Positions 1 to 7,013 of a stretch of DNA of 10,684 nt are shown here, one piece after another. Under the pieces are notes generated by a model that saw only the letters and a program-made list of their open reading frames with translations, had not been told where the DNA came from and did not search any database. Each line of letters opens with the position of its first letter. Positions within the stretch are counted from its first letter, which is position 1. The DNA comes from Brevundimonas sp. (lineage in GTDB: Bacteria > Pseudomonadota > Alphaproteobacteria > Caulobacterales > Caulobacteraceae). The position numbers and the translations under genes were made by a program. The stretch lies in NCBI GenBank assembly GCA_015234495.1, contig JADGMZ010000364.1, positions 1-10,684 of the forward strand. Reading direction: 5' to 3'.

Positions 1-179
1 ACATGGTCTGGGCCCCCGACGAAATCCTCGCCAAGGCCCGGACCCTCTGGGACGTCCGCCCCGGCGACCTGATCTTCACCGGCACGCCCGAGGGCGTCGG
101 CCCGCTCCAGCCCGGCGACCGGGTCGAGGCCTCCATTGGCGGCCTGTCCCCCCTGACCTTCACCCTGAGGCCGCGATGA
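1..179 (+). CDS. Fumarylacetoacetate-hydrolase-family protein, probable fumarylpyruvate hydrolase (C-terminal end only)
   Basis: The 5' part of the gene lies outside the window. The visible frame gives about 58 residues ending in TGA at 177-179. It carries the C-terminal FAH signature: PGDLIFTGTPEGVGPL, then QPGD and a short beta strand ending IGGLSPLTF. This form is typical of the short FAH enzymes (about 220-280 residues) such as fumarylpyruvate hydrolase, rather than the long fumarylacetoacetase of tyrosine breakdown. Fumarylpyruvate hydrolase splits fumarylpyruvate into fumarate and pyruvate, the last step of the glutathione-dependent gentisate pathway, and the downstream isomerase supplies its substrate. 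The stop overlaps the next ATG (ATGA), so the two genes are almost certainly co-transcribed and translationally coupled. The metal-binding Glu and Asp residues of the family lie further upstream and cannot be checked. Family assignment is strong; substrate is inferred from the neighbour. Confidence 0.82.
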   Translation, partial: MVWAPDEILAKARTLWDVRPGDLIFTGTPEGVGPLQPGDRVEASIGGLSPLTFTLRPR

Positions 180-808
180 TCCTGCACGGCTACTGGCGCT
201 CGGGCGCCGCCTATCGCACCCGCATCGCCCTGAACCTGAAAGGGCTGGCCTACGACCAGTCCGGCGTCGATCTGCGCACCGGGGCGCAGCGGTCGGAGGC
301 CTTCGTCGCGCTGAACCCGCAAGGCATGGTCCCGGCGCTGGAGGTGGACGGCGCGGTCCTGACCCAGAGCCCGGCGATTCTCGAATGGCTGGAGGAGGCG
401 CATCCCGCGCCGCCGCTACTGCCGGCCGACCCGGTCGACCGCGCCCATGTGCGGGCCATGGCGGCCGTGATCGGTTGCGACATCCACCCGCTCAACAACC
501 TGCGCGTCGGCAAGGCCCTGCGCGAGACCTTCGCCGCCGACCAGGCCGCCGTCGATGCCTGGGCCGCCCGCTGGATCCTGCCCGGCTTCGAGGCGCTGGA
601 GCGGCTCGTCGCGCTCCACGGCGACGGCTGGTGCTTCGGCGCGGCGCCGACCCTGGCCGACTGCTACCTGATCCCTCAGGTCTATTCCGCCCGCCGCTTC
701 AATGTCCCGCTGGACGGCTTCCCGCGCCTGCTCGGGATCGACCGGGCCGCCGCCGGCCATCCCGCCTTCGTCGCCGCCCATCCGGACAACCAGCCGGACG
801 CGGACTGA
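176..808 (+). CDS. nagL: Glutathione-dependent maleylpyruvate isomerase (zeta-class GST, NagL type)
   Basis: A 210-residue zeta-class glutathione transferase that should isomerise maleylpyruvate to fumarylpyruvate (or maleylacetoacetate in the tyrosine route), in the cytoplasm. The N-terminal thioredoxin-like domain (about 1-80) begins LHGYWRSGAAYRTRIALNLKG. The usual zeta motif is RSSxxxR; here it is RSG, which as I recall it is also the form in the gentisate-pathway enzyme NagL of Ralstonia. Gln64-Ser65-Pro66 is the glutathione gamma-glutamyl contact. The helical domain has GCDIHPLNN (100-108, with His104) and ADCYLIPQVYSARRF (161-175), both close to what I remember of NagL. Length fits the family. 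The start is set by GAGG five bases before ATG and by the ATGA overlap with the upstream hydrolase. The other reading is MaiA (maleylacetoacetate isomerase); the RSG motif and short FAH partner favour maleylpyruvate. Confidence 0.88.
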   Translation: MILHGYWRSGAAYRTRIALNLKGLAYDQSGVDLRTGAQRSEAFVALNPQGMVPALEVDGAVLTQSPAILEWLEEAHPAPPLLPADPVDRAHVRAMAAVIGCDIHPLNNLRVGKALRETFAADQAAVDAWAARWILPGFEALERLVALHGDGWCFGAAPTLADCYLIPQVYSARRFNVPLDGFPRLLGIDRAAAGHPAFVAAHPDNQPDAD

Positions 809-811
809 AGG

Positions 812-1702
812 TCAGGCCAGGAACCGCTCCACCGCGGCCATGAACCGCGTCGGCTGGTCGATCATGACCATGTGCTCGGCGTCCTCGATCCGCTCGAAGA
901 CAGCCGGGCGGGGCAGGGAGGCGTAGGCCCCGCGAAACAGGGCTCCGATCCGGCTCCGGGGCGAGGTGTCGTCGGCGCTCCAGCCGAACACCACCGTTAC
1001 CGGGGCGGTGATGTCCGGCAGACGATGCCGCAGGTCGACCGTCATCACCTCGTAGAGCGCCTGGGCCAGCACCCGCCGGTCGCCGCCCTGCCAGCCCATC
1101 GAACCGAACACCGCATCCGCGGCGCCGCCCAGTTCGATCCCAAGGGCCCGGCCACGCTCGCGCAGGCCCTGGTCGCCGAGGAACTGGACCGCCTGATAGG
1201 CCACGTGGGCGATCGGCTCGACGTCGCCGACCGTGGCGCCGGGGCTGATCAGGGCGGGGAAGAAAGGCGAGGCGTCCACCGTCATCAGGCGGCCGACCCG
1301 GTCCGGAGCGTCCGCCGCCACTCTCAGCCCGACCTGACCGCCCATCGAATGGCCGATGATCGCCGGCGCGGACAGTCCGGTCTCGACGATGTAGCGGCGA
1401 ACCTCGGCGGCGACCCCGGCCATCACCGGGCCTTTGGCGTTGCCCCGGGCCGGCAGGTCGCCGAAACCGCGCACCGACACCAGGTGCAGCCTTCGCCCCG
1501 CGCCCAGCCGGTTCATCGTGCGGCTCCACACCGCCGAGGTCGAGGCGAGGCCGGGGATCAGGATCAGATCGGGGCCCTCGCCGCGCGTCTCCACCGCTAT
1601 GCGGGCGGACTGAAAAGCCGCCTGCGCCCGAACGGGTCCGGCCGCCGCCCACATGGCCGCGCCGCCGATCAGGCCGCGGAGGACAGTCCGCCTATGCTCC
1701 AT
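812..1702 (-). CDS. Alpha/beta-fold hydrolase with Tat signal peptide
   Basis: A 296-residue alpha/beta hydrolase of unknown substrate. The N-terminus HRRTVLRG followed by a hydrophobic stretch and VRAQA-AF is a good twin-arginine signal peptide, with likely cleavage after residue 28, so the enzyme should act in the periplasm. The catalytic triad can be placed: nucleophile Ser119 in GHSMGG (117-122), acid at Asp244 or Asp245 (FGWSADD), and His277 in AEHMVMIDQP. The oxyanion-hole region is LIPGLASTSAVW (48-59). A cap of about 80 residues lies between Ser and Asp. The fold is that of esterases, lactonases and C-C hydrolases, and sequence alone does not choose among them. It lies downstream of the M23 gene on the same strand, 121 bases away, and ends 3 bases from the nagL stop on the other strand. 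I see no strong ribosome-binding site before the ATG; the signal peptide supports this start. Confidence 0.88.
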   Translation of the reverse strand: MEHRRTVLRGLIGGAAMWAAAGPVRAQAAFQSARIAVETRGEGPDLILIPGLASTSAVWSRTMNRLGAGRRLHLVSVRGFGDLPARGNAKGPVMAGVAAEVRRYIVETGLSAPAIIGHSMGGQVGLRVAADAPDRVGRLMTVDASPFFPALISPGATVGDVEPIAHVAYQAVQFLGDQGLRERGRALGIELGGAADAVFGSMGWQGGDRRVLAQALYEVMTVDLRHRLPDITAPVTVVFGWSADDTSPRSRIGALFRGAYASLPRPAVFERIEDAEHMVMIDQPTRFMAAVERFLA

Positions 1703-1730
1703 GGTTCAACAAGGTCCAATTCGTCACGCG

Positions 1731-1755
1731 CGGGCGGGACAGCGATCCCCGCCCG
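1731..1755 (-). repeat. Inverted repeat in the 5' leader of the alpha/beta hydrolase
   Basis: CGGGCGGG (1731-1738) is exactly complementary to CCCGCCCG (1748-1755), with a 9-base loop. It lies 28 bases upstream of the hydrolase start, so on the minus strand it would form a hairpin in the mRNA leader, or it could be a protein site. A GATTC (GANTC type) sits just beyond at 1770-1774. In this base composition an 8-bp GC dyad can occur by chance. Confidence 0.35.
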
Positions 1756-1797
1756 GCAAGGTGCCGATGGATTCTGGCATGACTATGAAGTCCGGAT

Positions 1798-1820
1798 CGG
1801 CCCGGCCCGGGCCGGGGCCG
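1798..1820 (-). terminator. GC palindrome just after the M23 gene, possible terminator
   Basis: CCCGGCCCGGGCCGGG at 1801-1816 is a perfect 16-base palindrome, extended by CGG/CCG with one bulged G to 1798-1820. It starts four bases after the stop codon of the minus-strand M23 gene, where a terminator is expected. No T tract follows on the minus strand, so it is not a classical intrinsic terminator. It may instead stall polymerase or only attenuate read-through into the hydrolase gene. Confidence 0.35.
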
Positions 1821-1823
1821 GGA

Positions 1824-3182
1824 TCAGCCCTGGGCGGGGCGGAGGCCGCTGTCCAGCGCGGCCTGTTGGACCTGCGGGCGACGCTCGCCGCCGGCGGCGA
1901 TGATGCGATCGATACGGGCCTTCTCGGCGCGGAAGGCGGCCAGATCGGCCCCCGACAGCTCAACGCCCTCGGTGGTCTTCACGCCGGCCGGATTGATCCG
2001 CCGGCCGCCGCGCCAGATTTCATAGTGCAGGTGCGGACCGGTGGATGCGCCGGTCGAGCCGACATAGGCGACGACCTGGCCCTGACGAACCCGCTGACCC
2101 GCGCGCATGCCCGAGGCGTAACGCGACAGGTGGCCGTAGCCGGTCTCGAGACCGTTCGAGTGGCGGATGCGCATCCAGTTGCCGTAGCCGCCCCAGCGCC
2201 GCGCCTCGACCACCACGCCGTCGGCGGGGGCCACGACCGGCGTGCCGGTGCCGGCGGCGAAGTCGATGCCCTGGTGCATCTTGCGATAGCCGGCGATCGG
2301 GTGCCGGCGGAAGCCGTAGGACGACGAGACGCGGAAGCCGCGTTCCAGCGGGGTGCGCATGAATGCCGAGCGGGTGTTCTTGCCCGTGGCGTCGAAATAC
2401 TGCGGCTCCTTCGCACCGGCGGGCTGGAAGCGATAGAAGGCCACGCCCTTCAGCTCGGCGTAGAGCAGGCCGTCGTTGCCGATGGTGCGGCCGTTCTCGG
2501 TCACCGTGCGTCCGTAGACATAGGTGAAGTCGTCCGAGGCGCGGATGTCGCGGTCCATGTCGAACTTGTGCGAGAACAGCTGTCCGGCCCTGCGGCGCAC
2601 CGCGGCGGGCACGCCTTCGCGCTGGGCCGAACGCGACAGCGAACCCTCGACCTTGCCGTTCAGGACGACGATCTCGTGCGAGACCTTCTCCTCCAGGGCG
2701 CGCAGGCGCAGGGCGCCGTCGAAGGTGCGCGACACGGTGACCTGGCTGGCCGGTCCCGTGCGCATGGTCAGGCCGATCAGACGGGGATCGCCGCGGCCGC
2801 CGCGCGGCTTGGCGATGGCGGTCTCGAACCGCAGCCCGGCGCGGATGGCGCTCATGTCCATGGCGTTGGCGAGGGTGGCGGCGACGGCCGAGGCCTCCTC
2901 GGCGGCGATGCCGGTGCGGCGCACGGCCTGCTCGAAGCTTTCGCCGCGGCGGATCTGGACGGGAATGGCTTCCGGGGCTGTGAGGCCGGCGGGCGTGCCG
3001 GCGGCGGCGAAGGCGCGGGCCTCGATGGTCGCCAATTCTTCTGCGGTCAGCGGCGGAACTTCTTCAGCCTGGGCGGGCTGGTAAACACGTCCGGCAAGGA
3101 GAGCCACCGAGAGCGCAGCCACCGCCGTAAGGGCGTGAGGCGCGAGTCGCATCGGTTGGCGACGTGGGTCGAACTGAGCCAT
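1824..3182 (-). CDS. M23-family peptidoglycan endopeptidase (MepM/LytM type), envelope-anchored or secreted
   Basis: A 452-residue zinc peptidase predicted to cut peptide cross-links in peptidoglycan. Residues 17-31 are hydrophobic and followed by PAQAEE, so the N-terminus is either a cleavable signal (after about residue 39) or a membrane anchor. Residues about 73-95 (PVQIRRGESFEQAVRRTGI) look like the OapA/LysM-like module of MepM-type enzymes, followed by a beta-rich middle region. The M23 domain (about 283-398) is intact: zinc ligands His303 and Asp307 (HQGID) and His386, catalytic His351 (GYGHLS) and His384 (HLHYE). No active-site residue is missing, so it should be a true enzyme and not a LytM-type activator. 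A tail of about 55 residues follows. Of the two possible starts (residues 1 and 11), the first has GGGGA nearby but only three bases before ATG. It is transcribed away from the ydbH operon. Confidence 0.93.
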   Translation of the reverse strand: MAQFDPRRQPMRLAPHALTAVAALSVALLAGRVYQPAQAEEVPPLTAEELATIEARAFAAAGTPAGLTAPEAIPVQIRRGESFEQAVRRTGIAAEEASAVAATLANAMDMSAIRAGLRFETAIAKPRGGRGDPRLIGLTMRTGPASQVTVSRTFDGALRLRALEEKVSHEIVVLNGKVEGSLSRSAQREGVPAAVRRRAGQLFSHKFDMDRDIRASDDFTYVYGRTVTENGRTIGNDGLLYAELKGVAFYRFQPAGAKEPQYFDATGKNTRSAFMRTPLERGFRVSSSYGFRRHPIAGYRKMHQGIDFAAGTGTPVVAPADGVVVEARRWGGYGNWMRIRHSNGLETGYGHLSRYASGMRAGQRVRQGQVVAYVGSTGASTGPHLHYEIWRGGRRINPAGVKTTEGVELSGADLAAFRAEKARIDRIIAAGGERRPQVQQAALDSGLRPAQG

Positions 3183-3556
3183 CGGTCCCCGAAAACTGAC
3201 GACGCCGACCGGCGCCCAAGCTACTAAAAAAGCAAGGATCGCGCCCGAAGAAGGCCCCCGACGCGAGACAGGCCGTATAACCCGTCCATCCCATCATGGG
3301 AAGGCAGTTCGTTACAGACCGTTAACCGGGGCGGTTATCAACGGTAAAGCCTGTGGGCGACGCCAGCTTAACGTCGGGAGCGAACAGTGTATTGACGGCG
3401 TTTGGCTGAGGTATTCGACGTTTCACATCGACTCTCCGCCCCCGCAATCGCCGTTGCTGCATTCAAAGTGGCCGCAGCGCCACTCTACTGTGTTTCCTCA
3501 GCCACGCCTGCTGTGCTGTTCCAGGAGTTCGGTTTGTTCACGGTCCAGCGTTCAGC
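3183..3556. promoter_or_regulatory. Divergent intergenic region between the M23 gene and ydbH
   Basis: A gap of 374 bases, visibly less GC-rich than the flanking genes, that must hold promoters for both directions. Plus strand: TTGACGG at 3392-3398 matches the -35 box known from Caulobacter housekeeping promoters, with GGTATTCG 11 bases on as a weak -10. Minus strand: TTCCCA (3302 to 3297), 17 bases, then TATACG (3279 to 3274) is a modest candidate. A CcrM-type GANTC site (GACTC) is at 3430-3434. Dyads are TCCCAT-C-ATGGGA (3289-3301) and the imperfect CCGTTAACC / GGTTATCAACGG pair (3319-3345). A run of six A is at 3226-3231. No tRNA or known riboswitch is recognisable. The only coding candidate is a very short ORF just before ydbH, listed separately. 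Confidence 0.55.
3392..3417 (+). promoter_or_regulatory. Candidate housekeeping promoter for the ydbH operon
   Basis: TTGACGG (3392-3398) fits the full seven-base -35 consensus TTGACGS described for Caulobacter. After 11 bases comes GGTATTCG (3410-3417), which agrees with only about half of GCTANAWC. Transcription would start near 3424, close to the GACTC methylation-type site, giving a leader of roughly 130 bases before ydbH. The -35 is good and the -10 weak. Confidence 0.4.
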
Positions 3557-3560
3557 ATGA
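3534..3560 (+). CDS. Possible 8-codon leader ORF coupled to ydbH
   Basis: AGGAG at 3523-3527 is the only good ribosome-binding sequence ahead of ydbH, but it lies 29 bases from the ydbH ATG, too far to serve it. Six bases after it is a TTG that opens an eight-codon frame (M F T V Q R S A), whose TGA overlaps the ydbH start as ATGA. This is what a translational-coupling leader would look like. The same frame is open from 3396, so a longer product starting at TTG 3402 (52 codons) is also possible, without a visible ribosome site. No homology is recognised; chance is a real alternative. Confidence 0.25.
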   Translation: MFTVQRSA

Positions 3561-6500
3561 GCGACGTCCCCGTCCCGGACCCGGCCACCGAGCCCAGACG
3601 CCGCCCGCCCGCGCGCGGCGGCGGCCGCCTGCTGCTGGCCGTCGGGGTGGCGGCCTGCATCCTGCTGGTGCTGATCGGCCTGCTCTATCTCAACCGCCGC
3701 GCCGCCACGCGCCAGATCCTGATCGGCTGGCTGGAGCGCCAGGGCGTGCCCGCCGACATGGAGATCGAACGGGTCGAGCTCGACGGGCTGGTGGCCAGCA
3801 TCCGCATCGGCGACCCGCGCAATCCCGACGCCGTGGTCGAACGCGTCGAGGTGGACTACGCCATCGGCGCGCCCTGGTCGAAGGCCGGGCTGGGCCTGTC
3901 GCCGACCCGCATTCGGCTGGTCCGGCCGGTGCTGCGCGCCTCCTTCCGGGACGGGAAATTCTCGCTCGGCAGCCTCGACCCGCTGGTCGATCGCTTCACC
4001 GGCCGCCCGCCCCGGCCTGACGCCCGCGGCCCCGTGGTGCTGGTCGAACAGGGACGGGTCCGGCTGGATACGGACTACGGCCTGGTGGCGGTGCTCGGCG
4101 ACGCCCGCCTCGACGACGGCAAGCTGATGCGGCTCAGCGCGCGCATGCCCGCCGCCGATCTGAAGAGCGGCGAGATCGAAGCCCGCAACCTGACCGCCAG
4201 CCTCGCCCTGACCACCGTCGGCGACCGACTCACCCTGCGGGCCGCCGCCGCCGCAGACCAGGCGACCCTGCCCGGGTTCGCCGCCGCCGGCGCCCGCCTG
4301 ACCGTGACCGGCGACCTGCCCTATCCCGACCTGCAGAGGCGGCGCGGCGACGGCCGCGCCCGCCTCGATCTCGGCCTGCTGGCCACCCGCCTGACCGCCG
4401 GCCGCTTCGCCGCCCGCGAGGCCGTGGCGGAGCTCGATTTCGACGGCCAGACGACCGGCTGGCTCGAGGCCTTCCGGATCGAGGGGCGGGCCGACGCGGA
4501 CCTGCGCGCGGCGCGGCTGGACGGGCCGGACCTCGACGCCTCCGCCGCCGCCCTGCGCTGGACGGACGCCCGCGCCACGGTCGCCCGGGACGATCAGGGC
4601 TTCGGCTGGCGACTCGACGGCCCCGCCCGGCTGGCCGCGGCCCGCGCCGCCGGCGCCGGACTGGACGGGACGGGCCTGGCCCTCGCCTCGGGCGGCCTGA
4701 CGGCCGGCGGACGCGGCGCCGCCTTCGAGGTTACGGGCCCAGTGGCCGTGGCCGCCGATCGCCTCGGCTGGGGCGATCTGTCCCTCGCCGGCGCGCGGGG
4801 TTCGGCCGATCTCGAGCTCGTCTCGGACGCCGGCCTGCGCCTGCGCCTGGACGGCGGCCTGCGCGCGGCCCGGGGGGCCTGGCCCCTGTTCGGACCGGCC
4901 AGCCGCGACGACGGCGCCGATCTGGCCGGGATGAAGCAGGCCCTGGCGGCGTTCGCCGTCGATGTCCCCGCCTTCACGGCGCGGGCCGGCGACGGCGGGA
5001 CCCGGGTGACCCTCGGGCGCGCGGCGACCCTGACCCCGGCCAACGGCGGGATCCTGACGATCAGCCCCGTCGCCACGCCGATCTACGCGGCCGCGCCGGG
5101 CCGGCCGGGCGGCGGCGCCCTCGCCCTCGTCGCCACCCGCGGCCGCGGCCTGCCCGAGGCCCGCTTCGACATCCCCGCCTGGCGTCTGACCCCCGACGGC
5201 TTCAGCGCCGAGCTCGACGGTCGCGCCGCCCTCGATTTCGAGCTGGCGCGGGGCATAGTCCTCGACACCCGCGGGCGTCTGGTCTCCTCGAACGGCCGCG
5301 TCACCTACGTCGCGGCCGCCTGCGCCCCGGTCACCGTGGAGCGGCTGGAGCTGGGCGAGAATGACGTCACCGGCATCTCCGGCCAGGCCTGCCCGGTCGA
5401 CCGGCCGCTGGTCAGCATCGCCGACGGTCGCTGGCGGGCCGACGGCGCCCTGGCCAGCCTCGACGCCGCCGCCCCCTTCCTGGCCCTCAACTTCCGCGAC
5501 GCGCGCGGCCGGTTCGCGGCCACAGGCGGCCCGTCCGGCCTCGGCCTCGACGCCGCTATCGACCGCGCAACCATCGAGGACGCCACCACGCCGCTGCGCT
5601 TCAATCCGCTCCTCGCCACCGGCTCGGCCCGGCTGGCGGATGAGGACTGGACCGGCGCCTTCGACCTGTTCCGCGGCGAGGCCGCCCTCGGTCGGCTGAC
5701 CCTGGCCCACGACGGTCCCTCAGGCGCCGGCGGCCTGACCATCGACGCCCCGTCCGTGGTCTTCGCCGAGGGCGACCTGCAACCCGCCGACCTTAGCCCG
5801 CTGGTCGGCGACTTCGTCGGCTCGCCGGCGACGGGTTCGGTCTCGTTCGAGGGCCGGGTCGACTGGCTGGCCGAGGCCGAGGGGTCCAGTTCCGGCCGCC
5901 TGACCATACCGACCCTCGATTTCGTCAGCCCCGCAGGCCCGGTGAAGGGCCTGAAGGGAACCGTCGACTTCACCAGCCTGGCGCCGCTGGTCACCGCCCC
6001 CGACCAGCACCTCACCGCCGACCTGCTGGAGTCGGTGACGCCCCTGACCGACATCGATCTCACCTTCGATCTCGACAAGGCCGCCCTGACGGTCGAGAGC
6101 GGCGACCTGACCGTGGCCGGCGGCGTCATCCGCGTGGAACCCTTCGACCTGCCGCTCGACCGCAGCCAGCCATTCGGCGGCGTCATCGTGCTGGAGAACG
6201 TCCAGCTGGGCGAGATCATCGCCGGGGCGGGCTTCGGCGACACGGTGGCGCTGGACGCCGTGGTCTCCGGGCGTCTGCCGTTCACCTCCGACCCCCAGGC
6301 CGGCATCCGCATCGCCGGCGGAACCCTGGCCGCGGTCCAGCCTGGCCGCCTGTCGATCCAGCGCGAGGCGCTCAGCGGCCTTGAGGCCGGCGGGGGCGGG
6401 GAGGCGGTGCCACCCAACACTGTCCAGGACCTCGCCTACCAGGCGATGGAGAACCTGTCGTTCGACATCCTCTCGGCCGAGGTCAACAGTCTCGACGAGG

Positions 6501-6745
6501 GCCGCATCGGCGTCCTGTTCCGCATCCGCGGCCGTCACGACCCGCCGCAGCGCCAGGAGCTGCGCATTGGCCTCGCCGAGTTCATCAGCCGCGAATTCCT
6601 CAACCGCGAACTGCCCCTGCCCTCGGGCACCGGCATCGACCTGACGCTCGACACCACCCTCAATCTGAACCAGCTGGTCAGCGACCTGCTCGAACTGAAC
6701 CGCGCCCGCGCCGGCGAAGTCACCGACCCGGACACGCGGCCTTGA
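3557..6745 (+). CDS. ydbH: YdbH-family AsmA-like intermembrane phospholipid transport protein
   Basis: A 1062-residue protein of the YdbH (DctA-YdbH domain) family. In E. coli, YdbH is an inner-membrane-anchored AsmA-like protein that spans the periplasm as a beta-groove and, with the lipoprotein YnbE, carries phospholipid towards the outer membrane, redundantly with TamB and YhdP. Visible here: a basic cytoplasmic N-terminus (EPRRRPPARGGGR), one membrane helix at about 24-45, then repetitive beta-rich sequence of AsmA type (repeated LxLDG, ARLTVTGDLP, ARGRFAATGG) to about 740. The conserved C-terminal part (about 745-1045) includes VGDFVGSPATGSVSFEGRVDW, GGVIRVEPFDLPL, VLENVQLGEII, ENLSFDILSAEVNSLDEGRIGVLFRIRGRH and a final LTLDTTLNLNQLVSDLL. 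It is about 180 residues longer than E. coli YdbH. ynbE and ydbL follow in the E. coli order, which confirms the call. The ATG lacks its own ribosome site. Confidence 0.92.
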   Translation: MSDVPVPDPATEPRRRPPARGGGRLLLAVGVAACILLVLIGLLYLNRRAATRQILIGWLERQGVPADMEIERVELDGLVASIRIGDPRNPDAVVERVEVDYAIGAPWSKAGLGLSPTRIRLVRPVLRASFRDGKFSLGSLDPLVDRFTGRPPRPDARGPVVLVEQGRVRLDTDYGLVAVLGDARLDDGKLMRLSARMPAADLKSGEIEARNLTASLALTTVGDRLTLRAAAAADQATLPGFAAAGARLTVTGDLPYPDLQRRRGDGRARLDLGLLATRLTAGRFAAREAVAELDFDGQTTGWLEAFRIEGRADADLRAARLDGPDLDASAAALRWTDARATVARDDQGFGWRLDGPARLAAARAAGAGLDGTGLALASGGLTAGGRGAAFEVTGPVAVAADRLGWGDLSLAGARGSADLELVSDAGLRLRLDGGLRAARGAWPLFGPASRDDGADLAGMKQALAAFAVDVPAFTARAGDGGTRVTLGRAATLTPANGGILTISPVATPIYAAAPGRPGGGALALVATRGRGLPEARFDIPAWRLTPDGFSAELDGRAALDFELARGIVLDTRGRLVSSNGRVTYVAAACAPVTVERLELGENDVTGISGQACPVDRPLVSIADGRWRADGALASLDAAAPFLALNFRDARGRFAATGGPSGLGLDAAIDRATIEDATTPLRFNPLLATGSARLADEDWTGAFDLFRGEAALGRLTLAHDGPSGAGGLTIDAPSVVFAEGDLQPADLSPLVGDFVGSPATGSVSFEGRVDWLAEAEGSSSGRLTIPTLDFVSPAGPVKGLKGTVDFTSLAPLVTAPDQHLTADLLESVTPLTDIDLTFDLDKAALTVESGDLTVAGGVIRVEPFDLPLDRSQPFGGVIVLENVQLGEIIAGAGFGDTVALDAVVSGRLPFTSDPQAGIRIAGGTLAAVQPGRLSIQREALSGLEAGGGGEAVPPNTVQDLAYQAMENLSFDILSAEVNSLDEGRIGVLFRIRGRHDPPQRQELRIGLAEFISREFLNRELPLPSGTGIDLTLDTTLNLNQLVSDLLELNRARAGEVTDPDTRP

Positions 6746-6788
6746 TCACGCCGCCTTGGCCGTTCAGAACCCATTCACCCTGCCCGGC

Positions 6789-6816
6789 GTTAGATCGTCG
6801 CGGATCAACCCGGAGA
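6789..6816 (+). promoter_or_regulatory. Ribosome-binding site and weak promoter-like box before ynbE
   Basis: GGAGA at 6812-6816, eight bases before ATG 6825, is a good ribosome-binding site and fixes the ynbE start. GTTAGATC at 6789-6796 resembles the Caulobacter -10 consensus GCTANAWC, but the upstream TTCACC (6774-6779) is at poor spacing, so an internal promoter is only a possibility. The 79-base gap between ydbH and ynbE is otherwise empty. Confidence 0.4.
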
Positions 6817-6824
6817 CCCCCGCC

Positions 6825-7013
6825 ATGACCCGGACGCGCGCCCGTCTCGCCCTGATCGGCTTCATCGCCGCCGTCGGCGCGAGCGCCTGCACGCCCACGG
6901 TCCGGCTGCAGGTCGACCCGATCCAGATCTACGCCAAGCTGGACGCCGACGTCCGCGTCCGCCTCGACAAGGAGCTTCAGGACCTCCTCGTCGAAAACCC
7001 GAACCTGTTCTGA
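6825..7013 (+). CDS. ynbE: YnbE-type outer-membrane lipoprotein, partner of YdbH
   Basis: A 62-residue lipoprotein. Residues 5-21 form a signal peptide ending in ASA-Cys22 (a slightly off-consensus lipobox, since Leu is more usual at -3), and the mature part is only about 41 residues. The tail VRVRLDKELQDLLVENPNLF aligns well with the E. coli YnbE ending, which also has a Val-Asp-Lys run before LL and finishes in LF. In E. coli, YnbE sits in the outer membrane, oligomerises through intermolecular beta strands and docks on the C-terminal end of YdbH to complete the lipid bridge. The absence of Asp at residue 2 of the mature protein fits export to the outer membrane. The start at 6825 is chosen because of GGAGA and the lipobox distance; an open frame back to 6756 would ruin the signal peptide. 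The stop overlaps the next ATG by one base (TGATG). Confidence 0.9.
   Translation: MTRTRARLALIGFIAAVGASACTPTVRLQVDPIQIYAKLDADVRVRLDKELQDLLVENPNLF

Noticed and set aside
872..1903. Plus-strand open frame of 343 codons across the alpha/beta hydrolase
   Set aside because: Antisense shadow; the minus-strand frame has a Tat signal and a full catalytic triad.
1653..3227. Plus-strand open frame of 524 codons across the M23 gene
   Set aside because: It is antisense to an M23 gene with intact active-site motifs and has no signal or domain of its own.
3226..3260. T6 run on the minus strand after a small hairpin, as an intrinsic terminator
   Set aside because: The stem (GCC/GGC) is only about three to four pairs, and there is no minus-strand gene upstream to terminate.
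3322..3338. TTAA...TTAT resembling a CtrA box
   Set aside because: The half-sites are nine bases apart and the second is imperfect; the CtrA consensus needs TTAA-N7-TTAA.
3485..5710. Very long open frame on the minus strand (741 codons) opposite ydbH
   Set aside because: Glu/Gly/Ala/Arg-rich nonsense with no domain, fully inside the real ydbH gene. Such shadow frames are expected at this GC content.
6756..6824. Longer N-terminus for ynbE starting at 6756
   Set aside because: It adds 23 non-hydrophobic residues ahead of the lipoprotein signal and has no ribosome site; ATG 6825 has GGAGA at good distance.
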